A stretch of 64,000 nt of DNA from Kiritimatiellia bacterium (GCA_028686345.1 JAQUCE010000005.1:1-64000), one strand, 5' to 3'. Counted from the stretch's first letter, positions 42,935 to 52,990 are shown. The notes: generated by a model from the letters alone, not told the origin. Made by a program: numbers and translations.

Positions 42935-43199
42935 GGTATCAAACATTGAGTCCGTCGGTTTCTGGTTGTTGCTGGATGGAGAAGAGCTTTTTCTTGATTA
43001 TAAAAAGTTCCCCTGGTTTCTGGATGTTCCTGTAAAAAAAATAATAAATGTTAAAAGTGAGTCAGACCAGCATCTGTATTGGCCTGACCTTGATGTTGAC
43101 TTAACGGTTGAGATGATCAAACACCCCGAGCGTTTTCCTCTGAAGGCAAAGCGCGCTGATCAGGTGGCGGAGAGTGCCGCTGGATATGCTTCCAAGTAG
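42894..43199 (+). CDS. DUF2442 protein (partner of DUF4160)
   Basis: A 101-aa protein whose core (GFWLLLDGEELFLDYKKFPW, LYWPDLDVDLTVEMI) is a clear DUF2442 domain. The start at 42894 follows GGAGCGTAAAG inside the DUF4160 gene, giving a 41-nt overlap and tight co-translation. The basic C-terminal tail (RFPLKAKRADQVAE) is unassigned. A putative antitoxin role is inferred. Confidence 0.85.
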   Translation: MKLKMHGESTSVAEVSNIESVGFWLLLDGEELFLDYKKFPWFLDVPVKKIINVKSESDQHLYWPDLDVDLTVEMIKHPERFPLKAKRADQVAESAAGYASK

Positions 43200-43240
43200 T
43201 AGGGTTCGGGCGTTGGTGTAGCTGGTGGAGTGATGGCGGG

Positions 43241-43281
43241 GTCGAGGTAATCGAATTAATCGATTCCCTCGATTCTCTCGA
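43241..43281. repeat. 9-bp degenerate tandem repeat, array 4
   Basis: gtcgaggtaatcgaattaat cgattccctcgattctctcg belongs to the TCGAGGTAA satellite family. It lies upstream of rpsL. Confidence 0.7.
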
Positions 43282-43329
43282 TAAAAAAAGAGCCACCTTG
43301 AAAAAAAACAAACTTTTTACAAAATGCAC

Positions 43330-43359
43330 TTGCGGTGCAACGCATGAGTGTGGTAAATT
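43330..43359 (+). promoter_or_regulatory. Candidate promoter of the ribosomal superoperon
   Basis: TTGCGG (43330-43335) and TAAATT (43354-43359) with an 18-nt spacer lie 36 nt before the rpsL ATG. It is a moderate match to the sigma70 consensus; the true start site is not known. Confidence 0.35.
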
Positions 43360-43395
43360 AGCCGTCCATTTGTATCAAGTAGAAGGAAAATTTAG

Positions 43396-43779
43396 ATGCC
43401 GACGATTAATCAGTTAGTACGCCAGGGCAGACGTCCATTGCGTAAAAAGACCAAATCACCTGCGTTGAAGGGTTGCCCTCAGCGTCGTGGTGTGTGTTTG
43501 GTGGTTAAGACCCAGACACCTAAGAAGCCGAACTCCGCTCTGCGTAAGGTCGCCCGTGTGCGTTTGACCACTGGCTATGAGGTCTCAGCGTATATTCCCG
43601 GAGAGGGACACAACCTTCAAGAGCATAGCGTAGTGCTGGTGCGTGGAGGGCGTGTAAAGGATTTGCCTGGTGTCCGCTATCACATTGTGCGTGGCAGCTT
43701 GGACACGCTGGGGGTGAATGGACGTCGCCGCAGCCGTTCTAAGTATGGTGTAAAGCGTCCCAAAGAGGTGGCGAAATAG
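43396..43779 (+). CDS. rpsL: Ribosomal protein S12
   Basis: 127 aa, the decoding-centre protein of the 30S subunit. [15 protein letters not shown] holds the lysine whose change gives streptomycin resistance elsewhere; it is wild-type Lys here, as is the second hot spot [12 protein letters not shown]. The C-terminus [11 protein letters not shown] is complete. It heads the operon; AGAAGGA precedes the ATG. Confidence 0.97.
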   Translation: MPTINQLVRQGRRPLRKKTKSPALKGCPQRRGVCLVVKTQTPKKPNSALRKVARVRLTTGYEVSAYIPGEGHNLQEHSVVLVRGGRVKDLPGVRYHIVRGSLDTLGVNGRRRSRSKYGVKRPKEVAK

Positions 43780-43831
43780 AGGGACGGAGATTGATCCGTT
43801 TTTGAAATTGTAAAAATTTATTGAGGCGAAC

Positions 43832-44302
43832 ATGGCTAGAAGGCGTAGAGCAGTAAAAAGGGTTGCACCCATTGATCCCCGGTTCAACAGCGAACTGGTG
43901 GCGCGCGTAATTCGTGCGCTGATGCGGAGCGGTAAAAAGACAACCGCCGAGCGTATTGTGTATGGCGCGATCGAAGAGATCCAACTCAAGACCGGCAAAG
44001 ATCCGCTGGAGGTGATGGACCGTGCGATATCCAACATGAAGCCCAAGGTTGAGGTTAAATCCCGTCGCGTAGGCGGCACAACCTATCCGGTACCGGTTGA
44101 GATTCGCCCAGGGCGTCAGATGTCGCTGGCACTGCGCTGGATGGCGCAGTACGCGGCTGGCCGCCGCGGCATGTCGATGCCCAAGGCGGTGGCGGCTGAG
44201 CTGATTGACGCATTTAACGATCAGGGCAATGTGATTAAGAAACGCGACGATGTGCATCGTATGGCGCAGGCGAACAAAGCCTTTGCGCACTATGCGTGGT
44301 AA
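43832..44302 (+). CDS. rpsG: Ribosomal protein S7
   Basis: 156 aa, a primary 16S-binding protein at the E site. MARRRRAVKRVAPIDPRFNS, the loop SRRVGGTTYPVPVEIRP and the terminal AQANKAFAHYAW show a full-length bacterial S7. It follows rpsL by 52 nt with a GAGG site. Confidence 0.97.
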   Translation: MARRRRAVKRVAPIDPRFNSELVARVIRALMRSGKKTTAERIVYGAIEEIQLKTGKDPLEVMDRAISNMKPKVEVKSRRVGGTTYPVPVEIRPGRQMSLALRWMAQYAAGRRGMSMPKAVAAELIDAFNDQGNVIKKRDDVHRMAQANKAFAHYAW

Positions 44303-44376
44303 TGATTTTGGCGGCGTGTAGACCGCTGTGGACGGGGGCAGTTAGCTGCCCTCTTGATCTTTGAAAAGTAAGGTAA

Positions 44377-46512
44377 ATGGTGAGCGTCTTGGAATGCAAG
44401 GCAAAGAAACGTAGTGCTGCGACGGCTGGTGATAAATCAGACGGCTGCAATGCTGTGCTTTCAGATGTTCGGAATATCGGGGTTGTGGCGCATATTGATG
44501 CAGGGAAGACAACCACCACCGAACGTATCTTGTATTACGCAGGGCGCACGCACCGTCTCGGAAATGTAGACGAAGGCAACACTGTTACCGACTGGATGAT
44601 GCAGGAGCGCGAGCGCGGCATAACAATTGTCAGCGCCGCGATCACCTGCAACTGGCGTGATCATCAAATAAATTTAATTGACACGCCGGGTCATGTAGAT
44701 TTCACCATCGAGGTGGAGCGCTCAATGCGCGTACTCGATGGTGCAGTGGGTGTGTTCTGTGCGGTTGGAGGTGTCCAGCCGCAGTCTGAGACGGTCTGGC
44801 GGCAAGCGGATCGTTATCATGTTCCGCGACTGGTATTCATCAACAAGATGGATCGCATGGGCGCGGACTTCAAAGCCTGTGTTGCTGAGATTCGGAAAAA
44901 GCTGAAGGCCAATGCAATCACTCTGCAACTGCCGATTGGTGCGGCCGCGACCTTCACAGGTGTGATTGACTTGCTGGAGATGCGCGCTCTATCCTACGAC
45001 GGTGACGGGCGGGCTGTGGCAGAGAGCGAGATTCCGGCTGAGATGCTGGATGAGGCAAGAGCTGCCCGCGCCCTGCTCTGCGAGCAGGCGGCTGAGGTTG
45101 ACGACACAATTTTAGAGCAATACTTTGCAGATCCGAATTTGTCGGCTGAGCTGCTGCGAACCTCTATCCGCCGCAGTGTTGTGGCGAGCCGGATTGTTCC
45201 GGTGCTCTGCGGAACAGCTCTGCGCAACAAGGGCATCCAGCAACTGCTGGACGCGGTGGTTTGGTATTTACCATCACCGGCGGATCGCCCGACAGTTCAC
45301 GCAACTGATTTAAAGTCTGAAGAGAAGATTATCCGTCACAACACCCCGGAGGCACCGCTGACAGCTCTGGTCTTTAAAATTGCCATGGATCCATTTGTGG
45401 GGCGGCTGTTTTTTGTGCGTATCTACGGCGGCAAGATCAGCAAGGGTCAGAACGTCTACAACCCGAGAATTTTTAAGCGCGAGCGCGTGATGAAGATTGT
45501 GCGCTTATTTGCCGACGCGCAGAGCGAGGTGGATGTTTTAGAGGCAGGGCAGATTGGCGCGCTGGTTGGATTAAAAGAGGCTACAACAGGTGACACCCTT
45601 TGCGCGGAGCGCGAGCCGGTGTACCTGGAGCGCATTGTGGCGCCTGAGCCGGTGATGTTCATGGCGATTGAGCCGCGATCACGGGCGGATAAAGAGCGAC
45701 TGGCAGAGTCGATGGGCTTATTGGCAGCCGAGGACCCCACCTGCCAAGTGAGAGTGGATCCTGAGACAGGACAAACAATTTTGAGCGGCATGGGCGAGTT
45801 GCACCTGGAGATACTGGTGGACCGGCTGCGCCGTGAGTTTAAGTGTGAGGCCAACATTGGTCGACCAATGGTGTCATATTACGAGACCGTGCATGGCGAG
45901 GGCAGAGCGACTTATCTCTTTGACCGCGACTTGGGCGGAAGACGGCATTATGTGCAATTGGAGATTGAGGTGATACCTCAGAAGCGAGGCGTGGGGCATG
46001 CGGTGGAAATCAGCGCGGCAGCCATGCGGAAGCTTCCCGATGTGAAAATGGCCGATTGCGTGAAGCAAGGATTGACGGACGGCATCCTGACCGGGGTTTT
46101 AGCGCGCTATCCAATGACGGATGTGCTGGCTCGGGTGGTGGATGTTGTAACCATGGAAGATGAGACGGCAACAGACGTAGCGTTCAGAACTGCGGCTGTC
46201 ATGGGGTTCCGGGAGGCGGCTTTGGCTGCCGGAGCGGAACTCCTTGAGCCTATCATGTCCCTGGATATTGCGACTCCGGCTGAATCGGTGGGAGACATTA
46301 TCGGGGATATAAACGGGCGCCGCGGTTCTGTGAGTGAGATGACAACGCGTGGAGACATGCAGATTGTTAACGCTCGCGTTCCGTTGGCAGAGCTGTTTGG
46401 GTATTCCACTGTGATCCGGTCGCTCTCACGCGGCCGGGCCAGCTATTCAATGCAGACTGGTGAGTTTGCAGTGGTGCCACGAACTGTAAAAGAACAACTA
46501 CTGAACAGGTAA
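44377..46512 (+). CDS. fusA: Translation elongation factor G
   Basis: 711-aa GTPase that drives ribosome translocation. G1 [15 protein letters not shown] begins at ~38, so the N-terminus is about 20 residues longer than usual ([20 protein letters not shown]). The switch region [10 protein letters not shown]3 DTPGHVDF and G4 [11 protein letters not shown] are intact, and domains II-V follow to the usual length. The usual next gene, tuf, is missing; rpsJ begins 7 nt after the stop. Confidence 0.95.
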   Translation: MVSVLECKAKKRSAATAGDKSDGCNAVLSDVRNIGVVAHIDAGKTTTTERILYYAGRTHRLGNVDEGNTVTDWMMQERERGITIVSAAITCNWRDHQINLIDTPGHVDFTIEVERSMRVLDGAVGVFCAVGGVQPQSETVWRQADRYHVPRLVFINKMDRMGADFKACVAEIRKKLKANAITLQLPIGAAATFTGVIDLLEMRALSYDGDGRAVAESEIPAEMLDEARAARALLCEQAAEVDDTILEQYFADPNLSAELLRTSIRRSVVASRIVPVLCGTALRNKGIQQLLDAVVWYLPSPADRPTVHATDLKSEEKIIRHNTPEAPLTALVFKIAMDPFVGRLFFVRIYGGKISKGQNVYNPRIFKRERVMKIVRLFADAQSEVDVLEAGQIGALVGLKEATTGDTLCAEREPVYLERIVAPEPVMFMAIEPRSRADKERLAESMGLLAAEDPTCQVRVDPETGQTILSGMGELHLEILVDRLRREFKCEANIGRPMVSYYETVHGEGRATYLFDRDLGGRRHYVQLEIEVIPQKRGVGHAVEISAAAMRKLPDVKMADCVKQGLTDGILTGVLARYPMTDVLARVVDVVTMEDETATDVAFRTAAVMGFREAALAAGAELLEPIMSLDIATPAESVGDIIGDINGRRGSVSEMTTRGDMQIVNARVPLAELFGYSTVIRSLSRGRASYSMQTGEFAVVPRTVKEQLLNR

Positions 46513-46519
46513 CGTTAGA

Positions 46520-46828
46520 ATGCAAGGTCAGCGAATACGCATACGATTGCAAGCATACGATCATAGAGTACTGGATCAGGCTGTAGGTGACATCATCGAC
46601 ACAGCCCGCGGAACAGGAGCACAGGTTGTCGGGCCAATTCCTCTACCAACGAGGATTGAGCGCTTCACAGTCAACCGCTCCCCACACGTAGACAAAAAGT
46701 CTATGGATCAGTTCGAGATGCGTACGCACAAGCGATTGCTCGATATAGTGGGCCCCACAGCTAAAACTGTGGAAGAGCTCAAGAAACTGAATCTGCCGGC
46801 TGGCGTGGACATCACAATTAGAATTTAA
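46520..46828 (+). CDS. rpsJ: Ribosomal protein S10
   Basis: 102 aa, full length. [17 protein letters not shown] and the loop [20 protein letters not shown] are diagnostic. It also serves as NusE in antitermination elsewhere. It starts the S10 part of the superoperon directly behind fusA. Confidence 0.97.
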   Translation: MQGQRIRIRLQAYDHRVLDQAVGDIIDTARGTGAQVVGPIPLPTRIERFTVNRSPHVDKKSMDQFEMRTHKRLLDIVGPTAKTVEELKKLNLPAGVDITIRI

Positions 46829-46842
46829 GGACGGTGAACACG

Positions 46843-47469
46843 ATGGAAGGTTTGATTGGAAAAAAAATTGGAATGACTCAGATCTTTGATGATCAGGGTC
46901 ATAGAATACCCGTGACTGTGATTGAGGTTGGTCCATGCCCTGTTGTCCAGGTGAAGACCACCGCGACGGACGGCTACAACGCTGTTCAGCTCGGGTTTGA
47001 GGAGCAGAAGCCGCATCGTATGACAAAATCGATGTTGAAGCACTTTGAAAAGGCCTCTGTCAAACCGTGTCGAATCACTCGGGAGTTCCCTCTGGCCGAA
47101 GGCCAGGAGGCGACACTCGGTGAGGATGTGACGGTTAATATTTTTGAGGGCATCAAGTACGTCGATGTTTCCGGCATCAGCAAGGGACGGGGTTTCTCGG
47201 GGCCATTCCGCCGCTGGGGATTCTCGGGCGGACATCAGACACATGGCGGCCACTCTAAGCGCCGTGTGGGTTCAATTGGTGCCTGCACGTTTCCGGGCGA
47301 GGTCCAGAAAGGCAAGAAGATGCCGGGCCACATGGGAGCAGTCAACCGCAAAGCGCGCAACCTGACGGTAGTGGAGGTTCGCGGCAAGGACAATCTGCTG
47401 CTGGTTCGCGGAAGCATTCCGGGACCGATAGGCGGCGTAGTCATTGTTAAAAAAGCCCTGAAGAAATAA
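46843..47469 (+). CDS. rplC: Ribosomal protein L3
   Basis: 208 aa from ATG 46843 (GGTG at -10); a GTG at 46834 would add three residues. MEGLIGKKIGMTQIFDDQGH and the peptidyl-transferase-reaching loop GFSGGHQTHGGHSKRRVGSI are present, with a normal C-terminus. Confidence 0.96.
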   Translation: MEGLIGKKIGMTQIFDDQGHRIPVTVIEVGPCPVVQVKTTATDGYNAVQLGFEEQKPHRMTKSMLKHFEKASVKPCRITREFPLAEGQEATLGEDVTVNIFEGIKYVDVSGISKGRGFSGPFRRWGFSGGHQTHGGHSKRRVGSIGACTFPGEVQKGKKMPGHMGAVNRKARNLTVVEVRGKDNLLLVRGSIPGPIGGVVIVKKALKK

Positions 47470-47485
47470 GTGGGGTGGAGAAAAA

Positions 47486-48127
47486 ATGAGTACGATTAAA
47501 TTATTTGATTCGGCTGGCGAGGCTGCCTCTGAGATCACATTCGCGGACGAGCGGCTGGTGCTTGACAAAGGCTCCCAGGCGGTGAAGGACACGGTTGTGG
47601 CTTGGCGGAACGCATTGCGTGCTGGAACGGCTTGCACCAAGAGCAAGGGTGAGGTTGCCGGAAGCAACAAGAAGCCGTGGCGTCAAAAGGGAACAGGGCG
47701 GGCCCGGGCGGGCTATCGTCAGAGTCCTATCTGGCGTGGCGGCGGTGTTGCGTTTGGTCCTAAACCACGTGATTTTTCGCAGAAGATCAACAAAAAGGTT
47801 GGCAAGCTGGCGTTTACACGGGCTTTGAGCGAGAAGATCAATAATGGTCAGGTGGTATTGATAGAGCGTTTCGATTTGGCTGAGGCCAAGACCAAAGCGC
47901 TGAAAGCCATGCTGACTAAGATGGGTTTTGAGCGTTCGGTTTTGATTGTGGTCAATGCGTACGATGAAAAGTTGCTGTTGGCCGCGCGTAATCTGCCGAA
48001 GGTTGAGGTTGTCACTGCCGAGGAAGTTAGTGTTTACGCGCTGCTCCGATACCGCGACATTATCGCGACTAAGGCTGGCTTCCAGGCCATGACTGAGCGC
48101 ATGAGCAGCACGGAGGTTTCGGTATGA
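47486..48127 (+). CDS. rplD: Ribosomal protein L4
   Basis: 213 aa. The extended exit-tunnel loop (NKKPWRQKGTGRARAGYRQS) is intact. It overlaps the next ATG by 4 nt (ATGA). L4 autoregulates the S10 operon in E. coli; no equivalent leader structure was identified here. Confidence 0.96.
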   Translation: MSTIKLFDSAGEAASEITFADERLVLDKGSQAVKDTVVAWRNALRAGTACTKSKGEVAGSNKKPWRQKGTGRARAGYRQSPIWRGGGVAFGPKPRDFSQKINKKVGKLAFTRALSEKINNGQVVLIERFDLAEAKTKALKAMLTKMGFERSVLIVVNAYDEKLLLAARNLPKVEVVTAEEVSVYALLRYRDIIATKAGFQAMTERMSSTEVSV

Positions 48128-48402
48128 AGCATGCGAATATCATTCACAGGGTTCAGATAACAGAGAAGGGTACGCAGCTTGCGTACGACAACAAGTACAT
48201 TCTCGAGGTTGCTCCCAAGGCAAACAAGATTGAGATCAAGCAGGCTGTTGAGAAGCAGTTTGGTGTGCATGTTCTTTCCGTTAACACCCAGAACTACAAG
48301 GGCGTGATGCGCACACTGCGTAACCGTCGCGTGGTGCGCGCCAAAAACTGGAAGCGTGCGATCGTGACAGTGAAAAGTGGCGAACGCATTGAGACTGTAT
48401 AA
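48124..48402 (+). CDS. rplW: Ribosomal protein L23
   Basis: 92 aa, a tunnel-exit docking protein for trigger factor and SRP. NKYILEVAPKANKIEIKQAV and the terminal KRAIVTVKSGERI fit the family. Translation is coupled to rplD. Confidence 0.95.
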   Translation: MKHANIIHRVQITEKGTQLAYDNKYILEVAPKANKIEIKQAVEKQFGVHVLSVNTQNYKGVMRTLRNRRVVRAKNWKRAIVTVKSGERIETV

Positions 48403-48422
48403 CGTCGCCGGAGGAGAGAACC

Positions 48423-49247
48423 ATGGGTCTTAAGACATTTAAACCAAGAAGCGCGGGGCTGCGTCACAGAGTGGCGCAGACCTTTGAAGAGGTCACAGAG
48501 AAAAAACCTCTGCGCAGTTTGACGGTGGCGATGAAGAGCAGCGCTGGCCGTAACAACCAGGGACGCATCACAACGCGTCACCGCGGCGGCGGCGCCAAGC
48601 GCCGCTATCGGATTGTGGATTTCCGTCGCGACAAGATCGGTATTCCCGCTCGCGTTGAGGCGATTGCCTATGATCCCAACCGCACAGCCAACTTGGCGCT
48701 GCTGAAGTATGTTGACGGTGAAAAGCGTTACATTCTGGCACCGGCCGGGTTAAAGGTGAACGACGCGGTGATCTCCGGCCCTGAGGCTGAGCCGACGATT
48801 GGCAACACCATGCCGTTGGGCTTGATCCCGTTGGGCATGGCCGTGCATAACGTTGAGTTGGTTCCGGGAGAGGGCGGCAAGATGGCTCGCTCGGCTGGCA
48901 ACAGCTGTCAATTGATGTCGCGTGACGGCAATCACGCGACGCTGCGTCTGCCTTCGGGAGAGATGCGGCTGGTGCACATCAAGTGCATGGCCACGATCGG
49001 AGCGATCAGCAATGCTGACTGGAACAAAGTTCAGTTCGGCAAAGCCGGGCGCAAGCGCTGGTTGGGCATCCGTCCGACAGTGCGCGGTGTGGCGATGAAC
49101 CCGATTGACCATCCGATGGGTGGTGGCGAGGGTCGAACCTCTGGCGGCGGTCATCCTGTTTCACCCTGGGGCAAATTGTCAAAGGGCGGCAAAACACGCA
49201 ACCGCAAGAAGAGCAGTGGCAAATTTATTCTGAAGGGGAGAAAATAA
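48423..49247 (+). CDS. rplB: Ribosomal protein L2
   Basis: 274 aa. The core GRNNQGRITTRHRGGGAKRR and the conserved C-terminal RGVAMNPIDHPMGGGEGRTS with the essential His region are complete. A GGAGGAG site precedes the ATG. Confidence 0.97.
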   Translation: MGLKTFKPRSAGLRHRVAQTFEEVTEKKPLRSLTVAMKSSAGRNNQGRITTRHRGGGAKRRYRIVDFRRDKIGIPARVEAIAYDPNRTANLALLKYVDGEKRYILAPAGLKVNDAVISGPEAEPTIGNTMPLGLIPLGMAVHNVELVPGEGGKMARSAGNSCQLMSRDGNHATLRLPSGEMRLVHIKCMATIGAISNADWNKVQFGKAGRKRWLGIRPTVRGVAMNPIDHPMGGGEGRTSGGGHPVSPWGKLSKGGKTRNRKKSSGKFILKGRK

Positions 49248-49250
49248 CGC

Positions 49251-49517
49251 ATGTCAAGGTCGATCAAAAAAGGCCCTTACGTTGAGAAGTGCCTGCTCGA
49301 TAAAGTCGAGAAGATGAACGCGACCGGCAAAAGACAGCCGATCAAAACCTGGTCGCGCCGGTCGATGATACTGCCGGATTTTGTGGGACACACATTTGCC
49401 ATTCACAATGGCAAACAACATGTGCCGATTTTTATAACTGAGAATATGGTTGGGCACCGTTTGGGCGAGTTTTCGCCGACGCGACTCTTCCGTACTCACG
49501 GCGGCGCTGGTAAGTAA
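49251..49517 (+). CDS. rpsS: Ribosomal protein S19
   Basis: 88 aa. [40 protein letters not shown] and the terminal [14 protein letters not shown] show a full-length S19. It begins 3 nt after rplB. Confidence 0.97.
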   Translation: MSRSIKKGPYVEKCLLDKVEKMNATGKRQPIKTWSRRSMILPDFVGHTFAIHNGKQHVPIFITENMVGHRLGEFSPTRLFRTHGGAGK

Positions 49518-49530
49518 GGGAGTTTGAAGT

Positions 49531-49866
49531 ATGGAAGTGACTGCCACTACCCGTAATTGCAGAATGTCAGCGCAGAAAGGCCGCCCTCTGGCCCGCGAGG
49601 TTCAGGGGTTGCCTGTAGCTGATGCTCTCAAGATAATAGAGTTTAGTCCGCGTAAAGCGGCGACGTTTTTGAGCAAGACAATCAAATCCGCCGTGGCCAA
49701 CGCGATAAACAACGAGAATCTCGATGTTGACACCCTCAAAGTTAAGCTGAGCGTGTTTGATGAAGGCGCTACCATGCGTCGCTTTTGGCCACGGGCTCGC
49801 GGCAGCGCGAGTCCGATTGCGAAACGCACCTGTCATTGCAAGGTGGTCCTGACCGACGGTCAGTAA
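49531..49866 (+). CDS. rplV: Ribosomal protein L22
   Basis: 111 aa. SAQKGRPLAREVQGLPVADA and the tunnel beta-hairpin region MRRFWPRARGSASPIAKRTC are typical. Confidence 0.95.
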   Translation: MEVTATTRNCRMSAQKGRPLAREVQGLPVADALKIIEFSPRKAATFLSKTIKSAVANAINNENLDVDTLKVKLSVFDEGATMRRFWPRARGSASPIAKRTCHCKVVLTDGQ

Positions 49867-49905
49867 AAAGGCCGGCGGCTTTTTCAAGAATTAAGGAGCA
49901 AACAG

Positions 49906-50583
49906 TTGGGACAGAAAGTAAATCCGATAGGTTTTCGAGTTGCAGTGAACAAACAGTGGCGCAGCCGCTGGTTCGCCAACAAGAAACAGTTTGGCGAGTT
50001 GCTCGCCGAAGACTCGATGATTCGTGATGCGGTTAAAAAGCGTCTTGAGAGTGCAGCGATCACCAAGATCCTGATCGAAAGATATGCGAATCGTGTGCGA
50101 GTAAATCTCTTCACAGCCCGCCCGGGTGTGGTTATTGGCCGCAAAGGGCAGGATGTTGAAAAGATCCGTCATGAACTGGCGCTCAAAACAGGCAAGGAGA
50201 TTTATCTCGAGATCCACGAGGTGCGCGACCCGGATGCGGACGCTCAGCTGGTGGCCGAGAGTATCGCCCAGCAGGTCGAACGCCGTGTTGCAATTAAACG
50301 CGCCATAAAGCGGGCTGAGAAGGTTGCTATGGATATGGGCGTGGATGGAATCAAGATTCGTTGTGCCGGACGTATCAACAACGCGGAGATTGCCCGTGTG
50401 GAGTGGAGCAAAAAGGGCAAGGTCCCGCTGCATACTCTACGCGCGAATATCGATTATGGTTTTGCCGAGGCAATGACCACTGCGGGGTTGATCGGCATCA
50501 AGGTCTGGATCTGTAAGAAAGACGATTTCCAGCCGGTGAGAACCGGCGGACAGAGGAGGAGAAGAGATGCCTCTAATGCCTAA
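49906..50583 (+). CDS. rpsC: Ribosomal protein S3 (TTG start)
   Basis: 225 aa. The start codon is TTG at 49906, fixed by the conserved (M)[11 protein letters not shown]-terminus and an AAGGAG site nearby; no ATG or GTG fits. The KH domain loop [17 protein letters not shown] is intact. Its 3' end overlaps rplP by 17 nt. Confidence 0.95.
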   Translation: MGQKVNPIGFRVAVNKQWRSRWFANKKQFGELLAEDSMIRDAVKKRLESAAITKILIERYANRVRVNLFTARPGVVIGRKGQDVEKIRHELALKTGKEIYLEIHEVRDPDADAQLVAESIAQQVERRVAIKRAIKRAEKVAMDMGVDGIKIRCAGRINNAEIARVEWSKKGKVPLHTLRANIDYGFAEAMTTAGLIGIKVWICKKDDFQPVRTGGQRRRRDASNA

Positions 50584-50989
50584 GCGGGTTAAATTCCGCA
50601 AACAAAACAAGGGCAACCGCGCCGGGTTCGCGACATCTGGCGCAACCCTGGCCTATGGCGAGTATGGTTTAAAAGCCATGGGCCGCGGGTACCTTTCCAA
50701 CACGCAGATTGAAGCCTGCCGTGTGGTGATCAACCGTCATATGAAACGTAAAGGCAAGCTGTGGATTCGGGTCTTCCCTGATAAGCCGGTCACGCGCAAG
50801 CCGATTGAGGTTCGTATGGGCGGCGGTAAAGGCAACCCGGAACTGTGGGTTGCGGTGATTCTGCCAGGTAAGATCTTGTTCGAGGTCGACGGTGTTTCCG
50901 ATACCATTGCACGCGAGTGTCTGAGGTTGGCTGACACCAAACTGGGGATCCGCACAGTGCTGGTGACACGTCATGGAAAAGGAGCCTGA
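50567..50989 (+). CDS. rplP: Ribosomal protein L16
   Basis: 140 aa. [37 protein letters not shown] and [20 protein letters not shown] are diagnostic. The start codon lies within rpsC after GAGGAGGAG; an in-frame ATG nine nt later gives the conventional N-terminus. Confidence 0.95.
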   Translation: MPLMPKRVKFRKQNKGNRAGFATSGATLAYGEYGLKAMGRGYLSNTQIEACRVVINRHMKRKGKLWIRVFPDKPVTRKPIEVRMGGGKGNPELWVAVILPGKILFEVDGVSDTIARECLRLADTKLGIRTVLVTRHGKGA

Positions 50990-50994
50990 GCCCT

Positions 50995-51189
50995 ATGAAA
51001 GCAAGAGATCTTAAAGAAATGGGAGTTGTCGAACTGGAACAGAGAATCCAGGAGATGACTCAGGAACTGACCGACTTACGCATCCGAAATAAATCCGGCG
51101 CGGGCGTTGAAAAGCCAGTTCGCATCCGTATGGTGCGCCGGGAAATTGCGCGCATGAAAACTGTAAAAGCTCAGCAGGAGGCTAAATAG
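50995..51189 (+). CDS. rpmC: Ribosomal protein L29
   Basis: 64 aa. The two-helix protein with MKARDLKEMGVVELEQRIQE, LTDLRIRNKSGAGVEKPVRI and the terminal RREIARMKTVKAQ is full length. Confidence 0.95.
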   Translation: MKARDLKEMGVVELEQRIQEMTQELTDLRIRNKSGAGVEKPVRIRMVRREIARMKTVKAQQEAK

Positions 51190-51190
51190 T

Positions 51191-51454
51191 ATGGCCGAAA
51201 CAAGTCAGAGCCGCGGCGACCGTAAGATCCGTAAAGGCACGGTCGTGAGTAAGAGCGGCGATAAATCAGTTGTGGTTAAGAGTGAGCGGCGCGTGCGCCA
51301 CCCTCTTTATGGCAAGGTGATTAAAAAGATTAAGAAGTATCATGCGCATGACGAGGCTAACACCGCGAGTGTCGGCGATCAAGTGACGATCGTCGAGACA
51401 CGTCCGCTGAGTGCCACCAAGTGCTGGCGCATCGTCAAATTGGAGGAGAAGTAA
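51191..51454 (+). CDS. rpsQ: Ribosomal protein S17
   Basis: 87 aa. [40 protein letters not shown] and [19 protein letters not shown] show the complete OB fold. It begins 1 nt after the rpmC stop. Confidence 0.96.
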   Translation: MAETSQSRGDRKIRKGTVVSKSGDKSVVVKSERRVRHPLYGKVIKKIKKYHAHDEANTASVGDQVTIVETRPLSATKCWRIVKLEEK

Positions 51455-51455
51455 G

Positions 51456-51821
51456 ATGATTCAGGAACAAACAGAGCTGGTGGTGGCAGATAACACCGGT
51501 GCCAAACGGGCGATGTGCTTCCGCATCATAGGGCAGCGCAAGCAGTTTGCCTATGTGGGTGATAAAATCCGCATTGCAATCAAAGAGGCGGCTCCCACAG
51601 GTGTGATCAAGAAAGGCACAGTGCAAACAGCTATTATTGTGCGCACTGCTCACCCTCTCCGCCGTGATGATGGCTCCTTTGTGCGCTTTGATCAGAACGC
51701 CTGCGTGATTGTGGATGCCAAGATGAATCCGATTGGGTCACGTATTTTCGGGCCGGTCGCCCGCGAGCTGCGTGAAAAGAATTTCATGAAAATCGTCTCA
51801 CTGGCGCCTGAAGTGGTTTGA
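51456..51821 (+). CDS. rplN: Ribosomal protein L14
   Basis: 121 aa from ATG 51456, which follows GGAGGAG inside the rpsQ end; the longer track ORF is a read-through. [20 protein letters not shown] and [20 protein letters not shown] are hallmark segments. Confidence 0.96.
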   Translation: MIQEQTELVVADNTGAKRAMCFRIIGQRKQFAYVGDKIRIAIKEAAPTGVIKKGTVQTAIIVRTAHPLRRDDGSFVRFDQNACVIVDAKMNPIGSRIFGPVARELREKNFMKIVSLAPEVV

Positions 51822-51905
51822 GCCGTGAACGACCGTGACGCTGATGATCCGCAATGGCTAAGGCAGCTGATTTGCGGGTCAAAACGGTTGCGAGTTAGGA
51901 ACAAC

Positions 51906-52223
51906 ATGAGTATTGCGAGAATAAAAAAAGGCGACACGGTTTACTGTACCACAGGTGAGTCAGCCGGGTTGAAAGGTAAGGTCCTCAAAATCAACACAGA
52001 GAAAAATGTGGCGGTGGTTGAAGGCCTTAACATGGTGAAGAAGGCGATGCGCCCCTCCGAGGCCTACCCACAAGGTGGTTTCCTGGAACGCGAAGCGCCC
52101 ATCCATCTGTCGAATCTGATGCCGTATGACGCGGACGTGAAAAAGGGTGTTCGCATCCGGCGCGTGCGCGAGGGCGACAAATGTGTGCGTAAATCACAAG
52201 CAACAGGTAAGTCTTTAGACTGA
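51906..52223 (+). CDS. rplX: Ribosomal protein L24
   Basis: 105 aa from ATG 51906 (AGGA at -9). The KOW motif [20 protein letters not shown] and [19 protein letters not shown] are present. A GTG at 51825 leaves the frame open for 27 more codons ([18 protein letters not shown]), which have no counterpart in L24. Confidence 0.93.
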   Translation: MSIARIKKGDTVYCTTGESAGLKGKVLKINTEKNVAVVEGLNMVKKAMRPSEAYPQGGFLEREAPIHLSNLMPYDADVKKGVRIRRVREGDKCVRKSQATGKSLD

Positions 52224-52235
52224 TAAGGGAGCGAA

Positions 52236-52775
52236 ATGGCCAGACTTAAAGATAAGTATCAAAAGGAATGGGCTCCCGCTTTGCAGAAGAAGCTTGAGCT
52301 TTCCAATAAGATGCTGACACCCAGGCTCGACAAGATTGTTGTCAATATGGGCTTTGGGATTGTTGAAAAAGATGTGCAGAAAAAGATTGTTGAGAACCTT
52401 GGATTGCTGACAGGTCAGCACCCGGTGCTCTGCAAAGCACGTAAGAGCATCTCGAATTTTAAATTACGTGACGGTATGATTATTGGCGCCAAGGTAACCT
52501 TGCGCGGTGACCGCATGTATGAGTTTGCAGACCGGTTGATCAACAGCGCGTTGCCGCGTATCCGCGACTTTCGCGGTGTGCCCAAGCGCGGGTTCGATAA
52601 ATTCGGCAACTACACAATGGGTTTGAAAGAGCATTCGATCTTCCCTGAGATCGTTGACACGGGTAATCACGCGGTGGATGTGGGTATGGATATCACATTT
52701 GTGACAACAGCTGCGAATAACACGCACGCTCGTGAACTGCTTGAAATTATGGGTATGCCTTTTGCAGGCAGATAA
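52236..52775 (+). CDS. rplE: Ribosomal protein L5
   Basis: 179 aa, binds 5S rRNA. LDKIVVNMGFGI, SISNFKLRDGMIIGAKVTLR, LPRIRDFRGVPKRGFDKFGN and EIVDTGNHAVDVGMDITFVT are all intact. Confidence 0.97.
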   Translation: MARLKDKYQKEWAPALQKKLELSNKMLTPRLDKIVVNMGFGIVEKDVQKKIVENLGLLTGQHPVLCKARKSISNFKLRDGMIIGAKVTLRGDRMYEFADRLINSALPRIRDFRGVPKRGFDKFGNYTMGLKEHSIFPEIVDTGNHAVDVGMDITFVTTAANNTHARELLEIMGMPFAGR

Positions 52776-52790
52776 AGGAGATTTTCCAAG

Positions 52791-52976
52791 ATGGCTAAAA
52801 GTTGTTTGATTGCAAAAGCCAAACGTACGCCGAAGTTTTCTTCGCGCAAGAACTATAGGTGTTCACGCTGCGGGCGTCCGCGTGCGTATATTCGTAAATT
52901 TCAGCTTTGTCGTATCTGTTTTCGCGAGCAGGCATTGGCCGGAATGATCCCTGGTATAACCAAAGCGAGCTGGTAA
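52791..52976 (+). CDS. rpsN: Ribosomal protein S14, zinc-binding type
   Basis: 61 aa. The short (C+) form with a CxxC...CxxC zinc ribbon ([20 protein letters not shown]). No zinc-free paralogue is in the window. Confidence 0.96.
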   Translation: MAKSCLIAKAKRTPKFSSRKNYRCSRCGRPRAYIRKFQLCRICFREQALAGMIPGITKASW

Positions 52977-52990
52977 GGAGGATACTAAAA

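Noticed and set aside
51825-51905. 27-codon N-terminal extension of L24 from a GTG
   Set aside because: L24 does not have such a segment, and the ATG at 51906 gives the family N-terminus with a nearby AGGA.
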